From Planctomycetaceae bacterium (GTDB lineage Bacteria > Planctomycetota > Planctomycetia > Pirellulales > PALSA-1355), in the NCBI GenBank assembly GCA_003153375.1, contig PLYM01000138.1:125-64124 (forward strand): a DNA stretch of 64,000 nucleotides, read 5' to 3'. The notes beneath the pieces were generated by a model that saw nothing but the letters and a program-made list of their open reading frames with translations, was not told the origin of the DNA and did not search any database. Below, one piece after another: positions 44,063-53,582 of this stretch. A program made the position numbers and the translations under genes. Every line of letters starts with the position of its first letter. The first letter of the stretch is position 1.

Positions 44063-45538
44063 ATGGCCACTATGACCAAGACGGCTCGTGGGCCGCAGAT
44101 TCGGCAGACGCAGTGTTTCATTGGCGGCAACTGGGTGCCGGCGGCGAGCGGCAAGACATTCGAGACGATCAACCCGGCGACCGAGGAAGTCATCACGCAA
44201 GTGGCCGAGGGAGATGCCGAAGACGTCGACCGGGCGGTCAAGGCGGCGCGGCAGGCGTTCGAAAAAGGCCCCTGGGCGAAGATGGACGCCCGCGATCGGG
44301 GCCGGCTGATGTTCAAGCTGGCCGACCTGATCGAGGAGGACATCGATGAATTGGCGCAATTGGAAACGCTGGACAATGGCAAGCCGATTCGCGAGTCGCG
44401 CCACGGCGATCTGCCGCTGACGATCGACTGTCTGCGCTACTATGCGGGCTATGCCGACAAGATTCACGGTCAGACGATTCCGATCCGCGGCAACTATTTT
44501 TGCTACACGCGGCGCGAGCCGGTGGGCGTGGCCGGCCAGATCATCCCTTGGAACTTTCCGATGCTGATGACGGCCTGGAAATGGGGCCCTGCCCTGGCCG
44601 CCGGCTGCACGATCGTGATGAAGCCGGCCGAGCAGACCCCGCTCACCTGCCTGCGAATGGCCCGGCTGGCGCAGAAGGCAGGCATTCCCGATGGCGTGAT
44701 CAACGTGATTCCGGGCTATGGCCCCACGGCCGGCGCTTCGATCGTCAAGCATCCGGGCGTCGACAAGGTGGCTTTCACCGGCGAACACCGCACGGCGCAA
44801 ATCATCATGCGTGACGCCAGCGAGACGCTCAAACGGCTCACGTTCGAGCTGGGCGGCAAGAGCCCCAACATCATTTTCGACGACGCCGATCTCGACGCGG
44901 CCGCCGTCGGCACGCACGTCGGTTTGTATCTCAATCAAGGTCAGTGCTGCTGCGCGGGCAGCCGCGTGTTCGTGCAAGAGAAGGTTCACGACAAGTTCAT
45001 CGACAAACTGGTTTCGATGAACAAGGCCCGCAAGGTGGGCGATCCGTTCGATCCGGCCACCGAACAAGGTCCGCAGGTCGACAAGGCGCAGTTCGACAAG
45101 ATCATGCACTATGTCGGCCTGGGCAAGAGTGAAGGGGCCAAGTGCCTGACCGGCGGCGTGCGCTCGGGCGATCGCGGCTATTTCATCGAGCCCACGTTGT
45201 TTGCCGACGTGAAGGACACGATGTCGATCGCCACGGACGAGATCTTTGGCCCGGTGCTTTCGGTGCTGAAGTTCAAGGACATCGACGAAGTCGCCCAGCG
45301 CGGCAACAACACGTTCTATGGCCTGGCGGCCGCCGTCTGGACGCGGGACATCGGCAAGGCCCATCGCCTGGCCAATCAGCTGCGGGCCGGCACCGTGTGG
45401 GTCAACTGCTACGACGTGTTCGATGCCGCCGCCCCGTTTGGCGGCTTCAAGATGTCTGGCATCGGCCGCGAGCTCGGCGAGGAAGGTTTGAAGAACTACA
45501 CCGAGAGCAAGACGGTCACCGTGGCCTTGGATAAGTAA
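44063..45538 (+). CDS. Aldehyde dehydrogenase (ALDH1/2-like)
   Basis: A 491-residue NAD(P)-dependent aldehyde dehydrogenase. The block [11 protein letters not shown] contains the catalytic cysteine (middle Cys, about 296) and ELGGKSPNI the general-base glutamate, as in the ALDH1/2 class. The coenzyme loop that normally reads FTGSTEVG is FTGEHRTA here, so cofactor contacts differ. AGGAG lies 8 nt before the ATG. It stands alone between the repeat at 43918 and a convergent TPM gene. Substrate is not readable. Confidence 0.93.
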   Translation: MATMTKTARGPQIRQTQCFIGGNWVPAASGKTFETINPATEEVITQVAEGDAEDVDRAVKAARQAFEKGPWAKMDARDRGRLMFKLADLIEEDIDELAQLETLDNGKPIRESRHGDLPLTIDCLRYYAGYADKIHGQTIPIRGNYFCYTRREPVGVAGQIIPWNFPMLMTAWKWGPALAAGCTIVMKPAEQTPLTCLRMARLAQKAGIPDGVINVIPGYGPTAGASIVKHPGVDKVAFTGEHRTAQIIMRDASETLKRLTFELGGKSPNIIFDDADLDAAAVGTHVGLYLNQGQCCCAGSRVFVQEKVHDKFIDKLVSMNKARKVGDPFDPATEQGPQVDKAQFDKIMHYVGLGKSEGAKCLTGGVRSGDRGYFIEPTLFADVKDTMSIATDEIFGPVLSVLKFKDIDEVAQRGNNTFYGLAAAVWTRDIGKAHRLANQLRAGTVWVNCYDVFDAAAPFGGFKMSGIGRELGEEGLKNYTESKTVTVALDK

Positions 45539-45651
45539 AGCGGGCCGGAACGGATCAATCTCGGCGCGGCCGCGGCGAAGGTTCAGGCGAGTCGGGTGCG
45601 AGTTCACGCCGCCGGGGTGACGATGCATACCGCTGGGGCACCGGGCGTGCC

Positions 45652-46329
45652 CTATTCCAACAGGACCAGCGCGTCGCCGAGTTCGTTGATGTCGTCGGTG
45701 GCGCGGGGAAGGACGGGGGCGAGGAGGCGGCCGGCCGAGGCGATCGTGGTGCAGAAGGCGGCGGTGGGGTTGCCGTGGCGCAGGGCGGCGGTGAGTTGTT
45801 GACAGAGCTCGTCGAGGCCTTTCGCGCCGAGCTTTTCGTAGACGGCGTCGTCGGCCACGACGGCGGCCATCCGCTCGTAGAGTGAGACGTAGATCAGAAT
45901 GCCCGAGCGGCCGGCGGTGCGGCTGACGCGGCGGTCATAAAAGACTTGCCGGGCGCGGCCCCAGACTTCGGCGTGCATTTCGCGCGCGGGCGTGAACAGG
46001 CGGCGCAGGGTGCCGAAGTGGCTGCCCGCGACAGCGCCGGCGATGAAGCCCACCACCACGGCAGTGACCAGCGCGATCAATTGCAGAACGGGAGCTTTCT
46101 CGCCCCAACTGCCGGGCTGCGGGGCTTCGACTTTCCAGAGGGCCCAGGTGACGCAGAGGGCGATGATGGCGGTCCACAGGCCAATGATGTCCTCGGGCCG
46201 GTCGTAGCGACCGGACGAGCCGGCCACGGCGGCCACGATCTCGGCCGAGGTGTGCGACTCGGCAGCCGCGACGGCTTGCTCGACTTGCTGGCGGTCGGCG
46301 GTGCTGAAGGTCTGGCTGGGACGTTGCAT
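45652..46329 (-). CDS. TPM-domain membrane protein
   Basis: A 225-residue protein. The N-terminal SHTSAEIVAAVAGSSGRYDR matches the start of TPM (DUF477) proteins; two hydrophobic helices follow (IIGLWTAIIALCVTWALW and LIALVTAVVVGFIAGAVAG), then the ending with RSGILIYVSLYERMAAVVADD. This matches the short, YgcG-related form. A second TPM protein is encoded 48 bp upstream on the same strand. Both should work in the membrane, but their reaction is unknown. Confidence 0.8.
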   Translation of the reverse strand: MQRPSQTFSTADRQQVEQAVAAAESHTSAEIVAAVAGSSGRYDRPEDIIGLWTAIIALCVTWALWKVEAPQPGSWGEKAPVLQLIALVTAVVVGFIAGAVAGSHFGTLRRLFTPAREMHAEVWGRARQVFYDRRVSRTAGRSGILIYVSLYERMAAVVADDAVYEKLGAKGLDELCQQLTAALRHGNPTAAFCTTIASAGRLLAPVLPRATDDINELGDALVLLE

Positions 46330-46377
46330 GGCGGGCCCTTATGTTGCGTGAGGTACTGATTTACCAGGAGCCGGCCT

Positions 46378-47250
46378 TTACCACGAACCGGTCGAGCCGC
46401 CCCCGCCGGAAGAGCCGCCGCCAAAACTGCCGCCCGAAAATCCGCCGCCGCCACCGCCGCTGTTGCTCATCATGTTATAGAGCAACACGCCGAGTACCCC
46501 GAAGATGCCCGCCCACAACAGCCAACCCCAACCGTGGGCGCCGCTGCGCACGAGCGAAATGACGGTGAAGATCGCCACCCCGGCCAGACCAACCATCAAC
46601 ATGATCGCCAGGGGACTGGGCGGTGCCGACGCGGTGTGACCATGGGCGGCCGACGCCGGCATTTCGAGTCCGCGCGCCATGTTGTCCAAGGCCTCGACGC
46701 CGGCCAGGATGCCGCCGGAGTAATCACCCTGCTTGAACTTGGGAATGATGATGTCGTTCATGATCTGATCGGTTTGCCGGTCGTGATCGTGTTTCCAATG
46801 CCCACCCAGCTCGATGCGGGCCTTGCGGTCGTTTTTCGAGACCAGCAGTAGGATGCCGGTGTTCCAATCCTCGCCGTTGAGCTTGGCTACGCCGATGCCC
46901 CACTGATCGAAGAGGAGTTGAGCGAAGGCTTCGATGCGCATCTCGAACTTGCTGTACTTGGCCATCGAGTCGATCGTCACGACCAGGATCGGCGTCGCCT
47001 TGTCGGTCAACAACTTGTCGGCGAGCTTCTTGATTTGCTCTTTGTCCTTGTCGGTGAGCAGGTGCGCCTCGTCGCGCACGAACTCGCGCGGGCCCGGCGG
47101 TTCGAGCGCGATGGGCTTCTCGGTTGTCTTGGGAAAATCGGCAGCCCGGGCGGGAGCTAGGCCGACCGCACAACCGCAAAGGACCAGCAAGGCGAGACAA
47201 ACCGCTGGCGAAAAACCAACAGGACGGGCAACGATCGAAAACCGAATCAT
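46378..47250 (-). CDS. YgcG-like TPM-domain protein with Gly-rich C-terminus
   Basis: A 290-residue exported protein with a signal peptide and TPM domain (FVRDEAHLLTDKDKEQIKKLAD, ILVVTIDSMAKYSKFEM, LLVSKNDRKARIELGG). A membrane helix follows (WLLWAGIFGVLGVLL) and a glycine/serine tail ending GGGSTGSW, as in YgcG-family proteins. The ATG at 47250 is chosen over two upstream in-frame starts because a hydrophobic signal follows it. YgcG is often paired with LemA, which is absent here. It precedes the shorter TPM gene. Confidence 0.82.
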   Translation of the reverse strand: MIRFSIVARPVGFSPAVCLALLVLCGCAVGLAPARAADFPKTTEKPIALEPPGPREFVRDEAHLLTDKDKEQIKKLADKLLTDKATPILVVTIDSMAKYSKFEMRIEAFAQLLFDQWGIGVAKLNGEDWNTGILLLVSKNDRKARIELGGHWKHDHDRQTDQIMNDIIIPKFKQGDYSGGILAGVEALDNMARGLEMPASAAHGHTASAPPSPLAIMLMVGLAGVAIFTVISLVRSGAHGWGWLLWAGIFGVLGVLLYNMMSNSGGGGGGFSGGSFGGGSSGGGGSTGSW

Positions 47251-47311
47251 GCTTGGCAAACTCTCAGGGTCCGCGGGATGGATCATGGGGATCACGCTCA
47301 GCTCTCTCATT

Positions 47312-49387
47312 CTACGCATGGGGGGGCCGGCGGGGTTGTTTCGTTGGACCGCCAGCGGGCCGGCGCAGGGGCGGATTTGTCGGGGAATGTGGACCGGCGG
47401 CGGTTCGGGCCTTGGCGGGCGGACGGGCTGGGGCGCCTGGGCGCGGCTGGTCGCCCGCTTTGTCGGCCTGGCCCGTGATCTCGAACAGGAACCGGCTGGG
47501 CACGGTGGGGCGCGACTTGCCCCACTTCATCCGCCCCAGAGCCAACGAAATCGTCAGGCGGTCCTGGGCCCGGGTGATGCCGACGTAGCACAACCGGCGC
47601 TCTTCGTCGATCGCCGTGGCTTCCATCTCGACGGCACGACGGTGAGGCAGCAGCCCCTCTTCCATGCCCACCAGGTAGACCTGCGGAAACTCCAAACCCT
47701 TGGCACTGTGCAGAGTCATCAACGCGATCGCGTTGCGGGCCAACTGGGTTTCCTTGTCCTGCTCGTTGTCGCGATCACCCAGCGTGATCTCGTCCAGGAA
47801 ACCGCTCAGCGTGCCCCCCTGCTCGCGCTGCTGATAGGTGGCCAATGTGTTGACGACCGACTCGACCGTCGCCCAGCGTGTGAGCTGGTCCTGCGGATCC
47901 TTGTGAATCCGCGCGATCTCGTCCTGATAACCGATGTGCGAGATCAGGCCCGAGACGACTTCGACCAGCGGCTCGCGCTTGGCGCGCTGCGAGGTTTTCT
48001 CCATCAAATTGCGAAACGTGGCGATCGATTCTATCGCCGCCGGGGGCATGCCCGTCAGACTGGCAGCGCGGGGCAATACTTCCCACAGCGGCTTGCCGGT
48101 GGCGACGGCCTCGGCGATCAGCACTTCGACGGCCTTGCGGCCGATGCCGCGCGCCGGCGTGTTGATGATCCGCCGCAACGAGACTTCGTCGCTGGGCACG
48201 ACCAGCAGTTTCAAATAGGCCAGGATGTCGCGCACCTCGGCCCGATCGTAGAAGGACATGCCGCCCACGAGCACATAGGGCAATTTCGCCTTGCGCAGCT
48301 CCAGCTCGAAGGGACGGGGCTGTTCGTTGGTGCGAAACAGGATCGCGAAGTCGCGCGGCTCGGACACGCCGTCGCGCAAGAGCGAGGCGATGTCGGCCAC
48401 GACCATCTTGGCTTCGGCCGCTTCGTCGGGACATTGCAGGATCAGCGGTTTTTCGCCGCCATGCCGAGCTGGACGCAACGTCTTGTCATGCCGGTGGCTG
48501 TTGAACTGAATTAACTTGTTGGCCAAACCGAGGATGGCCGCGGTCGAGCGATAGTTGTCCTCGAGTCGCACCACCTTGGCATCGGGCCAATCGTGCTTGA
48601 AACGCAGAATGTGAGTCACCTCGGCCCCGCGCCAACCGTAGATCGACTGGTCGTCGTCGCCCACCACGCACAGGTTGCGATGCGCCTGGGCCAGGGCCTT
48701 GACAATCCGATATTGCACGGCGTTGGTGTCCTGGTACTCGTCAACCAGCAGGTGGGCAAAGCGGTCGGCCTCGGCACGTCGCGCGTCGGCGAACTTCTCG
48801 AACAGCTCCTCGGTACACAGCAGCAGATCGTCGAAGTCGACCGCGCCGGCCTGTTTGAGCGCGTTTTGATAGCGACGATAGGCCATCGAGGCCAGATGCT
48901 CTTTGTCGGTCTGGGCCACCGAGGCGGCCTTGTCGGGCCGCACGCGCTGGGTCTTCCAACGGCCGATGATGTTCACCAGGTCGCCGGGGCGCAACAGCTC
49001 GTCGCCCACCTTGATCTCGCGCAGAGCCCCGCGGGCCAGGCTTTCCTGATCGCCGCGATCGTAGATCGCGAACTGCGCGGGATAGCCCAGGCGCGGAGCA
49101 TGACGACGCAGGATGCGGACGCACAGCGAATGGAACGTCGAGATCTCGGGCTTGAGCTTCAGCCGTTTGCCCAGCAGGACGGCGGCCCGCTGCTGCATTT
49201 CGGCTGCGGCCTTGTTGGTGAACGTGACGGCCAGAATGCGGTTGGGCGGCGTGCCGTGGCGAATCAGCTCGGCGATGCGATGGGTGACGACCCGCGTCTT
49301 GCCCGTGCCGGCCCCGGCCAGGACCAGTAAAGGGCCGGAGAGCGTGGTCACCGCATCATGCTGTGCCGGATTAAGGCCGTGCGACAT
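47312..49387 (-). CDS. UvrD/PcrA/Rep-type DNA helicase
   Basis: A superfamily 1A 3'-5' helicase, 691 residues. Motif I is AGAGTGKT, motif II DEYQDTN, motif III GDDDQSIYGWRGA, and the C-terminal RecA-like half ends with TLHSAKGLEFPQVYLVGMEEGLLPH and GITRAQDRL. It functions in DNA repair and replication restart. The last ~40 residues are a basic Pro/Arg/Lys-rich tail (KARTAAGPHSPTNPPLRRP), as often seen after the helicase core. Start is the ATG at 49387. Uncommon length but motifs complete. Confidence 0.94.
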   Translation of the reverse strand: MSHGLNPAQHDAVTTLSGPLLVLAGAGTGKTRVVTHRIAELIRHGTPPNRILAVTFTNKAAAEMQQRAAVLLGKRLKLKPEISTFHSLCVRILRRHAPRLGYPAQFAIYDRGDQESLARGALREIKVGDELLRPGDLVNIIGRWKTQRVRPDKAASVAQTDKEHLASMAYRRYQNALKQAGAVDFDDLLLCTEELFEKFADARRAEADRFAHLLVDEYQDTNAVQYRIVKALAQAHRNLCVVGDDDQSIYGWRGAEVTHILRFKHDWPDAKVVRLEDNYRSTAAILGLANKLIQFNSHRHDKTLRPARHGGEKPLILQCPDEAAEAKMVVADIASLLRDGVSEPRDFAILFRTNEQPRPFELELRKAKLPYVLVGGMSFYDRAEVRDILAYLKLLVVPSDEVSLRRIINTPARGIGRKAVEVLIAEAVATGKPLWEVLPRAASLTGMPPAAIESIATFRNLMEKTSQRAKREPLVEVVSGLISHIGYQDEIARIHKDPQDQLTRWATVESVVNTLATYQQREQGGTLSGFLDEITLGDRDNEQDKETQLARNAIALMTLHSAKGLEFPQVYLVGMEEGLLPHRRAVEMEATAIDEERRLCYVGITRAQDRLTISLALGRMKWGKSRPTVPSRFLFEITGQADKAGDQPRPGAPARPPAKARTAAGPHSPTNPPLRRPAGGPTKQPRRPPHA

Positions 49388-49438
49388 CGAGAGGAGACGG
49401 CTGGTTGATTTCGCCGCCGAGTTTATTGGGTCGCCCGC

Positions 49439-50788
49439 TTATTTGGCAGGCTGCGGGGCCTGGATGCAATAGAGCCGGGCCGAGGTGCGAATCAGCATCC
49501 GATCGCCGACCAGTGCCGGCGTTGCCATACACATGTCGTCGTCGGCCAGGGTGTTAGTGCCCAGGATCTTGAACTCCCTGCCCGTGGCGAGCACGAACGT
49601 CACGCCGTCCTCGTTGAGGCAGAAGATCTTGTCGCCGCTGGCCCAGGGCGAGACGGTGAAGGCTTTGCCTTCGGGAATGCGCTGACGGCCATAAACTTCC
49701 TCGCCGGTTTTGGGATCGTAACAGGCGAAGAACCCCTGGTCGTAGAGCACGTAGAGCAAGTCGTTGTACAAGAGCGTCGAGGGATTGTAGGGCGCGGCGG
49801 TTTTGTTGCACCAGGCGATGAACTCGTTCTGCGTCTCATCGTCCTTGAGCGAAATATCGCCCGAGGCGCCGGGACGGATGGCATAGAGGGGCTTCTTCTT
49901 ATCCATCACATAGCCCGAGCTGATAAACAGCGTGTCGTCTTTCGAATAGGGAGTGGCGATCGTGATGCTCGACATGCCGGCGAGCTCCCACAGCAGCCGG
50001 CCTTCGAGGTCGTACGAGCGATTGTGGCCCGTGCCCGTAGTGATCAGCTCGGTGCGGAGGCTGTTCTTCCAGATATAGGGCGTGGCCCAGTTGCTCTTTT
50101 CCTCACGCGCGACGCGAAACAGCTCGTTGCCGGTCAAGGCGTCGAGGCACAGCAGGTACGAATCCTCGTCGTTGTCGTTGACGATGTAGAGCCGGCCGTT
50201 GTAGAGCACGGGCGAGGCCGCGGTGCCCCAGCCAAAGCGATTCTTGTGGGGGTCGATCGTCTTGCTCCACAGCAGCTTGCCGTCGAGGTCATAGCAGAAC
50301 ACGCCCACATTGCCGAAGTAGGCATAGACTCGCCCGCCATCGGTAATGGGCGTCTCCGAGGCATAACTGTTCTTCAAATGAATCGACGTGGTGGGCACGC
50401 CCTGGTGGGCCAACTGCTCCCACACCACTTTGCCGGTATGGAGGTCCAGACAGAGCACCTTCCACTGATGTTCCGACTCGGGCGGTTTTTCGCGGTTGCC
50501 GCCAAAGTAGAGCCCCTTCTTGGGGGCCTCCGGCTCGCCGGTATTGACCACGGTGGTCAGAAAGATGTTGTTGCTCCACACGATTGGGCTCGACCAGCCG
50601 CGCCCGGCCACTTCGGTCTTCCAAGCCACGTTTTCGGTGGCCGACCAATGATCGGGCAGATTGGCGGCGGGCGCAAAGCCCAGCGAATCGGCGCCGCGAA
50701 ATTGCGGCCAGTTGTCCTCGGCATGCAAGGTCGCGGCCACCAACGTGGCCAGCGCCAAGCTGAGCAGCCCCAAGAATTTTTGCGCCAT
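49439..50788 (-). CDS. Secreted PQQ-like beta-propeller protein
   Basis: A 449-residue exported protein. Start ATG 50788 with AAGGTGG upstream; signal FLGLLSLALATLVAATLHA. The mature end begins NWPQFRGADSLGFA, the hallmark of planctomycete PQQ-like propellers. Repeats with the W-docking pattern appear, such as DLHTGKVVWEQLA, DLDGKLLWSKTI, DALTGNELFRVA and DPKTGEEVYG. No PQQ-binding residue set can be confirmed, so it may be a binding rather than an enzyme domain. The start faces a small plus-strand gene at 50940 across 151 bp. Confidence 0.87.
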   Translation of the reverse strand: MAQKFLGLLSLALATLVAATLHAEDNWPQFRGADSLGFAPAANLPDHWSATENVAWKTEVAGRGWSSPIVWSNNIFLTTVVNTGEPEAPKKGLYFGGNREKPPESEHQWKVLCLDLHTGKVVWEQLAHQGVPTTSIHLKNSYASETPITDGGRVYAYFGNVGVFCYDLDGKLLWSKTIDPHKNRFGWGTAASPVLYNGRLYIVNDNDEDSYLLCLDALTGNELFRVAREEKSNWATPYIWKNSLRTELITTGTGHNRSYDLEGRLLWELAGMSSITIATPYSKDDTLFISSGYVMDKKKPLYAIRPGASGDISLKDDETQNEFIAWCNKTAAPYNPSTLLYNDLLYVLYDQGFFACYDPKTGEEVYGRQRIPEGKAFTVSPWASGDKIFCLNEDGVTFVLATGREFKILGTNTLADDDMCMATPALVGDRMLIRTSARLYCIQAPQPAK

Positions 50789-50939
50789 AAATGCCACCTT
50801 TCTGCCGCCAGCGGCTGTGTGGTTGATCCTAGGGGCCGGCCCCGGCGCGGTCAAGCAGCGTGCGCGGCGGAGATGGTATAAACGGGTGGCGTCTGAGCTG
50901 GTCCAAGCCGGTCCTTTCTCGCATCGAGAACCCGCCGAG

Positions 50940-51056
50940 ATGCAATCCCAATCGATTCACTTAAGCTGGCTGGGCATCCTCTTGCTGGGGCTCATTGTGT
51001 TCGTCGCGGCGGCAATCTTGGTCTGGCTCTTTTCCAGGGGCCGGAATGACGGTTGA
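50940..51056 (+). CDS. Small single-helix membrane protein, 38 residues
   Basis: A short frame of 38 residues: eight polar residues, then one hydrophobic helix (WLGILLLGLIVFVAAAILVW) and a basic tail (FSRGRNDG). It is located in the gap between divergent propeller and convergent RtcB genes. Such tiny proteins are common in bacteria. No strong ribosome-binding site is visible, so the support is the membrane pattern. The 150 bp before it hold no other gene. Confidence 0.4.
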   Translation: MQSQSIHLSWLGILLLGLIVFVAAAILVWLFSRGRNDG

Positions 51057-51108
51057 CCATGCGACGTTCGTCGCGGCCAGAGGTGTTCGATCGGCTTCGC
51101 TGGCCGCC

Positions 51109-52575
51109 TCAGCCCTTGATCACGCCGATGGGCCGCATGCGGGCGACTTTGCGGGCGAGACCGGCCCGATGCACCACTTCGACAACCAGGTCGACGTCCT
51201 TGTAGGCCGCCGGCTGCTCTTCGGCCAGGCCCTTCCAACTGCGGGCCCGGGCGACGACGCCGCGGTCGGCCAACTCGCGATCGATGCGGCGGCCTTGGGC
51301 GTGCTTCAAGGCGGCGGTGCGGCTCATCACCCGGCCGGCGCCGTGACAGGCGGTGCCGAAGGTTTGCTGCATGCTGCCCGGCTGCCCAACCAGCACCCAA
51401 CTGGCGCGGCCCATGTCGCCGGGAATGATCACCGGCTGGCCGATCTGGCGATAGGCGGCCGGCGTTTCGGCGTGGCCGGGCGGAAACGCGCGGGTCGCTC
51501 CCTTGCGGTGTACCCAAACTCGCTTGCTGCCGCGGTCGATGGCGTGCTCCTCGAGCTTGGCAATATTGTGCGCCACGTCGTAGACCAGACTCATGCCCAG
51601 TTCTTGCCAGGTGCGATTGAAAACCGTCTCGAAACATTCGCGGGCCTGCCACATCAGCAATTGCCGGTTGCACCAGGCAAAGTTGGCGGCGGCGCACATG
51701 GCGCCGATATAGGACTGGCCCTCGGGGCTGTCGATCGGCGCGCAGACCAACTGCCGATCGGGCAACTCGATGCCGTACTTTTGCGGTGCATTGCGCAACG
51801 ACTTGAGCGCATCGTCGCAAACCTGGTAGCCCAGGCCGCGCGAGCCGGAGTGGATCATCACGCAGATCATGTCCTTGGCCAGCCCCATCGCGCGCGCGGC
51901 GGGCTCGTCGAAAATCGCGTCGACCACTTGCACTTCGAGAAAGTGATTGCCCGAGCCCAGCGTGCCGCACTGGTCGTAGCCTCGCTCCAGCGCGCGCGGG
52001 CTGACGCTATCGGGCTCGGCGCCGCCAAGTCGGCCACGGGCTTCGGTGTGTTCCAAATCGCTTTCGACGGCCAGCCCGCGATCGACGAGAAACGAGACGC
52101 CCTCGCCCATCAGCCGGCGAAGTTCGGCAGGGCTGAAGCGATACTTGCCGCCCCGGCCGGTGCCGGTGGGCACCTGGCGATAGAGCTCTTCGACCAGCCG
52201 CGTCTGGTGCGGTTCCTCGACGTCGCGACGAAACAGCTTGGAACGCACCAGGCGCACGCCGCAATTGATGTCATAGCCCACGCCGCCGGGCGAGATCACG
52301 CCTCCTTCGAGCGGATCGGTCGCGCAGACGCCGCCGATGCAGAAGCCGTAGCCCCAGTGGATATCGGGCATGGCCAGGCTGGCGACCTGAATGCCGGGCA
52401 AGAAGGCGACGTTGGCCACCTGCTCGAGCGCCTGGTCCTGGCGAATGCTCTCCATCAGCCGATCGTCGGCATAGATGATGCCGTCGACGCGCATGCCCTG
52501 GCGGTAGGACTTGGGGATGCGCCAGGTCGTGTCATTCACGCGCTCGAGCGGTCCGCGAAAGAGTTCCTTGGGCAT
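51109..52575 (-). CDS. rtcB: RNA ligase RtcB
   Basis: RtcB joins 2',3'-cyclic phosphate or 3'-phosphate ends to 5'-hydroxyl ends using GTP and Mn2+. The metal core is complete: D102 and C105 in GYDINCGVR, HWGYGFCIGGV, MIHSGSRGLGYQV and the guanylylated-histidine region CHGAGRVMSR. Length (488) fits the long form. I take the ATG at 52575; a GTG two codons earlier is a possible start. It lies 62 bp after the archease gene on the same strand, and archease promotes RtcB guanylation, so they make a functional pair. A target RNA is not evident in the window. Confidence 0.96.
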   Translation of the reverse strand: MPKELFRGPLERVNDTTWRIPKSYRQGMRVDGIIYADDRLMESIRQDQALEQVANVAFLPGIQVASLAMPDIHWGYGFCIGGVCATDPLEGGVISPGGVGYDINCGVRLVRSKLFRRDVEEPHQTRLVEELYRQVPTGTGRGGKYRFSPAELRRLMGEGVSFLVDRGLAVESDLEHTEARGRLGGAEPDSVSPRALERGYDQCGTLGSGNHFLEVQVVDAIFDEPAARAMGLAKDMICVMIHSGSRGLGYQVCDDALKSLRNAPQKYGIELPDRQLVCAPIDSPEGQSYIGAMCAAANFAWCNRQLLMWQARECFETVFNRTWQELGMSLVYDVAHNIAKLEEHAIDRGSKRVWVHRKGATRAFPPGHAETPAAYRQIGQPVIIPGDMGRASWVLVGQPGSMQQTFGTACHGAGRVMSRTAALKHAQGRRIDRELADRGVVARARSWKGLAEEQPAAYKDVDLVVEVVHRAGLARKVARMRPIGVIKG

Positions 52576-52637
52576 GGTCACGAAACCTCGGTGGGTGAAG
52601 ATCGCAATCGTATGCGAGGAAGTAATTCAAAACGCGT

Positions 52638-53048
52638 TCAAATATCAACGATCACTTCGGCCAGCCAGCCGTCATCGGCCGGCTCGAGTTTGAGACCGTG
52701 GTAGGTGATGGCTTTGACCTCGTGGTCCAGTTGGTGTCGATGGTCATCGCAGGCCTCGCCGCGGGCCGTGGCACGCAGACCGGACTCGCTGAGCTGCACT
52801 TCGAATTGAGCGAACAAAAGATGCCGGGTTTCGTAGGTGTAGAGCAGTTCATTAAGCCAATCGAACAACAGCAACTCGGAAACCGGGCCCTCGATGGTAA
52901 ATTCCAGCTCGTCAACGAGCCGCACTGAATCCAAATCGGGCACGATCATCGAGAACAGCCCACGGGCGGCGTCGGCGAACAGCGCGGGCAATTCGTTGGC
53001 TCTAATGCGCAAGCCCAAGTCGGCCGTGTGTTCGAAGGTTTCAAACAT
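52638..53048 (-). CDS. Archease
   Basis: A 136-residue archease. The N-terminus FETFEHTADLGL carries the conserved HTAD aspartate, and the C-terminus ends WLAEVIVDI, as is typical. The protein activates RtcB. The ATG at 53048 is used; upstream in-frame sequence overlaps the trxA gene on the other strand and looks non-coding. The 204 bp between this gene and trxA contain the trxA promoter; no minus-strand promoter was recognised there. Confidence 0.92.
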   Translation of the reverse strand: MFETFEHTADLGLRIRANELPALFADAARGLFSMIVPDLDSVRLVDELEFTIEGPVSELLLFDWLNELLYTYETRHLLFAQFEVQLSESGLRATARGEACDDHRHQLDHEVKAITYHGLKLEPADDGWLAEVIVDI

Positions 53049-53145
53049 GAGTGGGCACCAGCGGGCGAAGTTCGCCTGTTTTTGCGTGAAAAAACCGCAA
53101 CCTTCCGGCATTATATGCCGCAGGCCGGTGAATCCGGGGGCTTCG

Positions 53146-53173
53146 TTGACACTCCTATCGCTCCCCCTATAAT
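53146..53173 (+). promoter_or_regulatory. Consensus sigma-70 promoter of trxA
   Basis: TTGACA at 53146-53151 and TATAAT at 53168-53173 are both perfect, with a 16-bp spacer. This is among the strongest-looking promoters in the window. The predicted transcript starts about 70 nt before the trxA ATG. Confidence 0.85.
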
Positions 53174-53191
53174 TCGACTGTACTAAACCGT

Positions 53192-53233
53192 TGGCCGGGC
53201 CGATGTCTGGCTTAGGGAGCCGTTGCCCGGCCA
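53192..53233 (+). other. Hairpin in the trxA leader
   Basis: TGGCCGGGC at 53192-53200 can pair with GCCCGGCCA at 53225-53233 (24-nt loop), followed by TTTT and then the AGGAG of trxA. It may act as an attenuator or 5' stabiliser. Only the pairing is seen; no regulator is implied. Confidence 0.4.
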
Positions 53234-53252
53234 TTTTCAGGAGAGGATTTCC

Positions 53253-53582
53253 ATGGGCGCCAATGTCACCGAATTGACCGACACAAACTTTCAAAAAGAA
53301 GTGCTCGATTCCAAAGAACCCGTCCTGGTTGACTTTTGGGCTCCCTGGTGCGGTCCGTGTCGCATGATCGCGCCGCTGCTGTCCGAACTGGCCGGCGAGT
53401 ACAGCGGCTCGGTGAAGGTCGTCAAGGTCAACATCGACGACAATCCCGGCGCAGCCCAAAGCTACGGCGTCAGCAGCATTCCGACCTTGTTGATCTTCAA
53501 GGACGGCAATGTTGTCGAGCGCTTCGTGGGCGTGCAGCCGAAGACGAAGCTGCAGCAAGCGCTCGACTCTGCCAAGGGTTGA
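53253..53582 (+). CDS. trxA: Thioredoxin
   Basis: A classical 109-residue thioredoxin with WCGPC (C33, C36), the cis-proline block SIPTLLIF and DFWAPW before the active site. It is the cytoplasmic general disulfide reductase. The ATG at 53253 has AGGAG upstream and gives a normal length; an earlier in-frame ATG at 53223 is ignored. A perfect sigma-70 promoter lies upstream. Two 15-bp direct repeats (GCGCYAAAGGTTGA-like, near 53585 and 53601) follow the stop. Confidence 0.96.
   Translation: MGANVTELTDTNFQKEVLDSKEPVLVDFWAPWCGPCRMIAPLLSELAGEYSGSVKVVKVNIDDNPGAAQSYGVSSIPTLLIFKDGNVVERFVGVQPKTKLQQALDSAKG

Noticed and set aside
53049-53558. N-terminal extension of archease
   Set aside because: It runs antisense through trxA and its promoter; the archease fold begins at the ATG at 53048.
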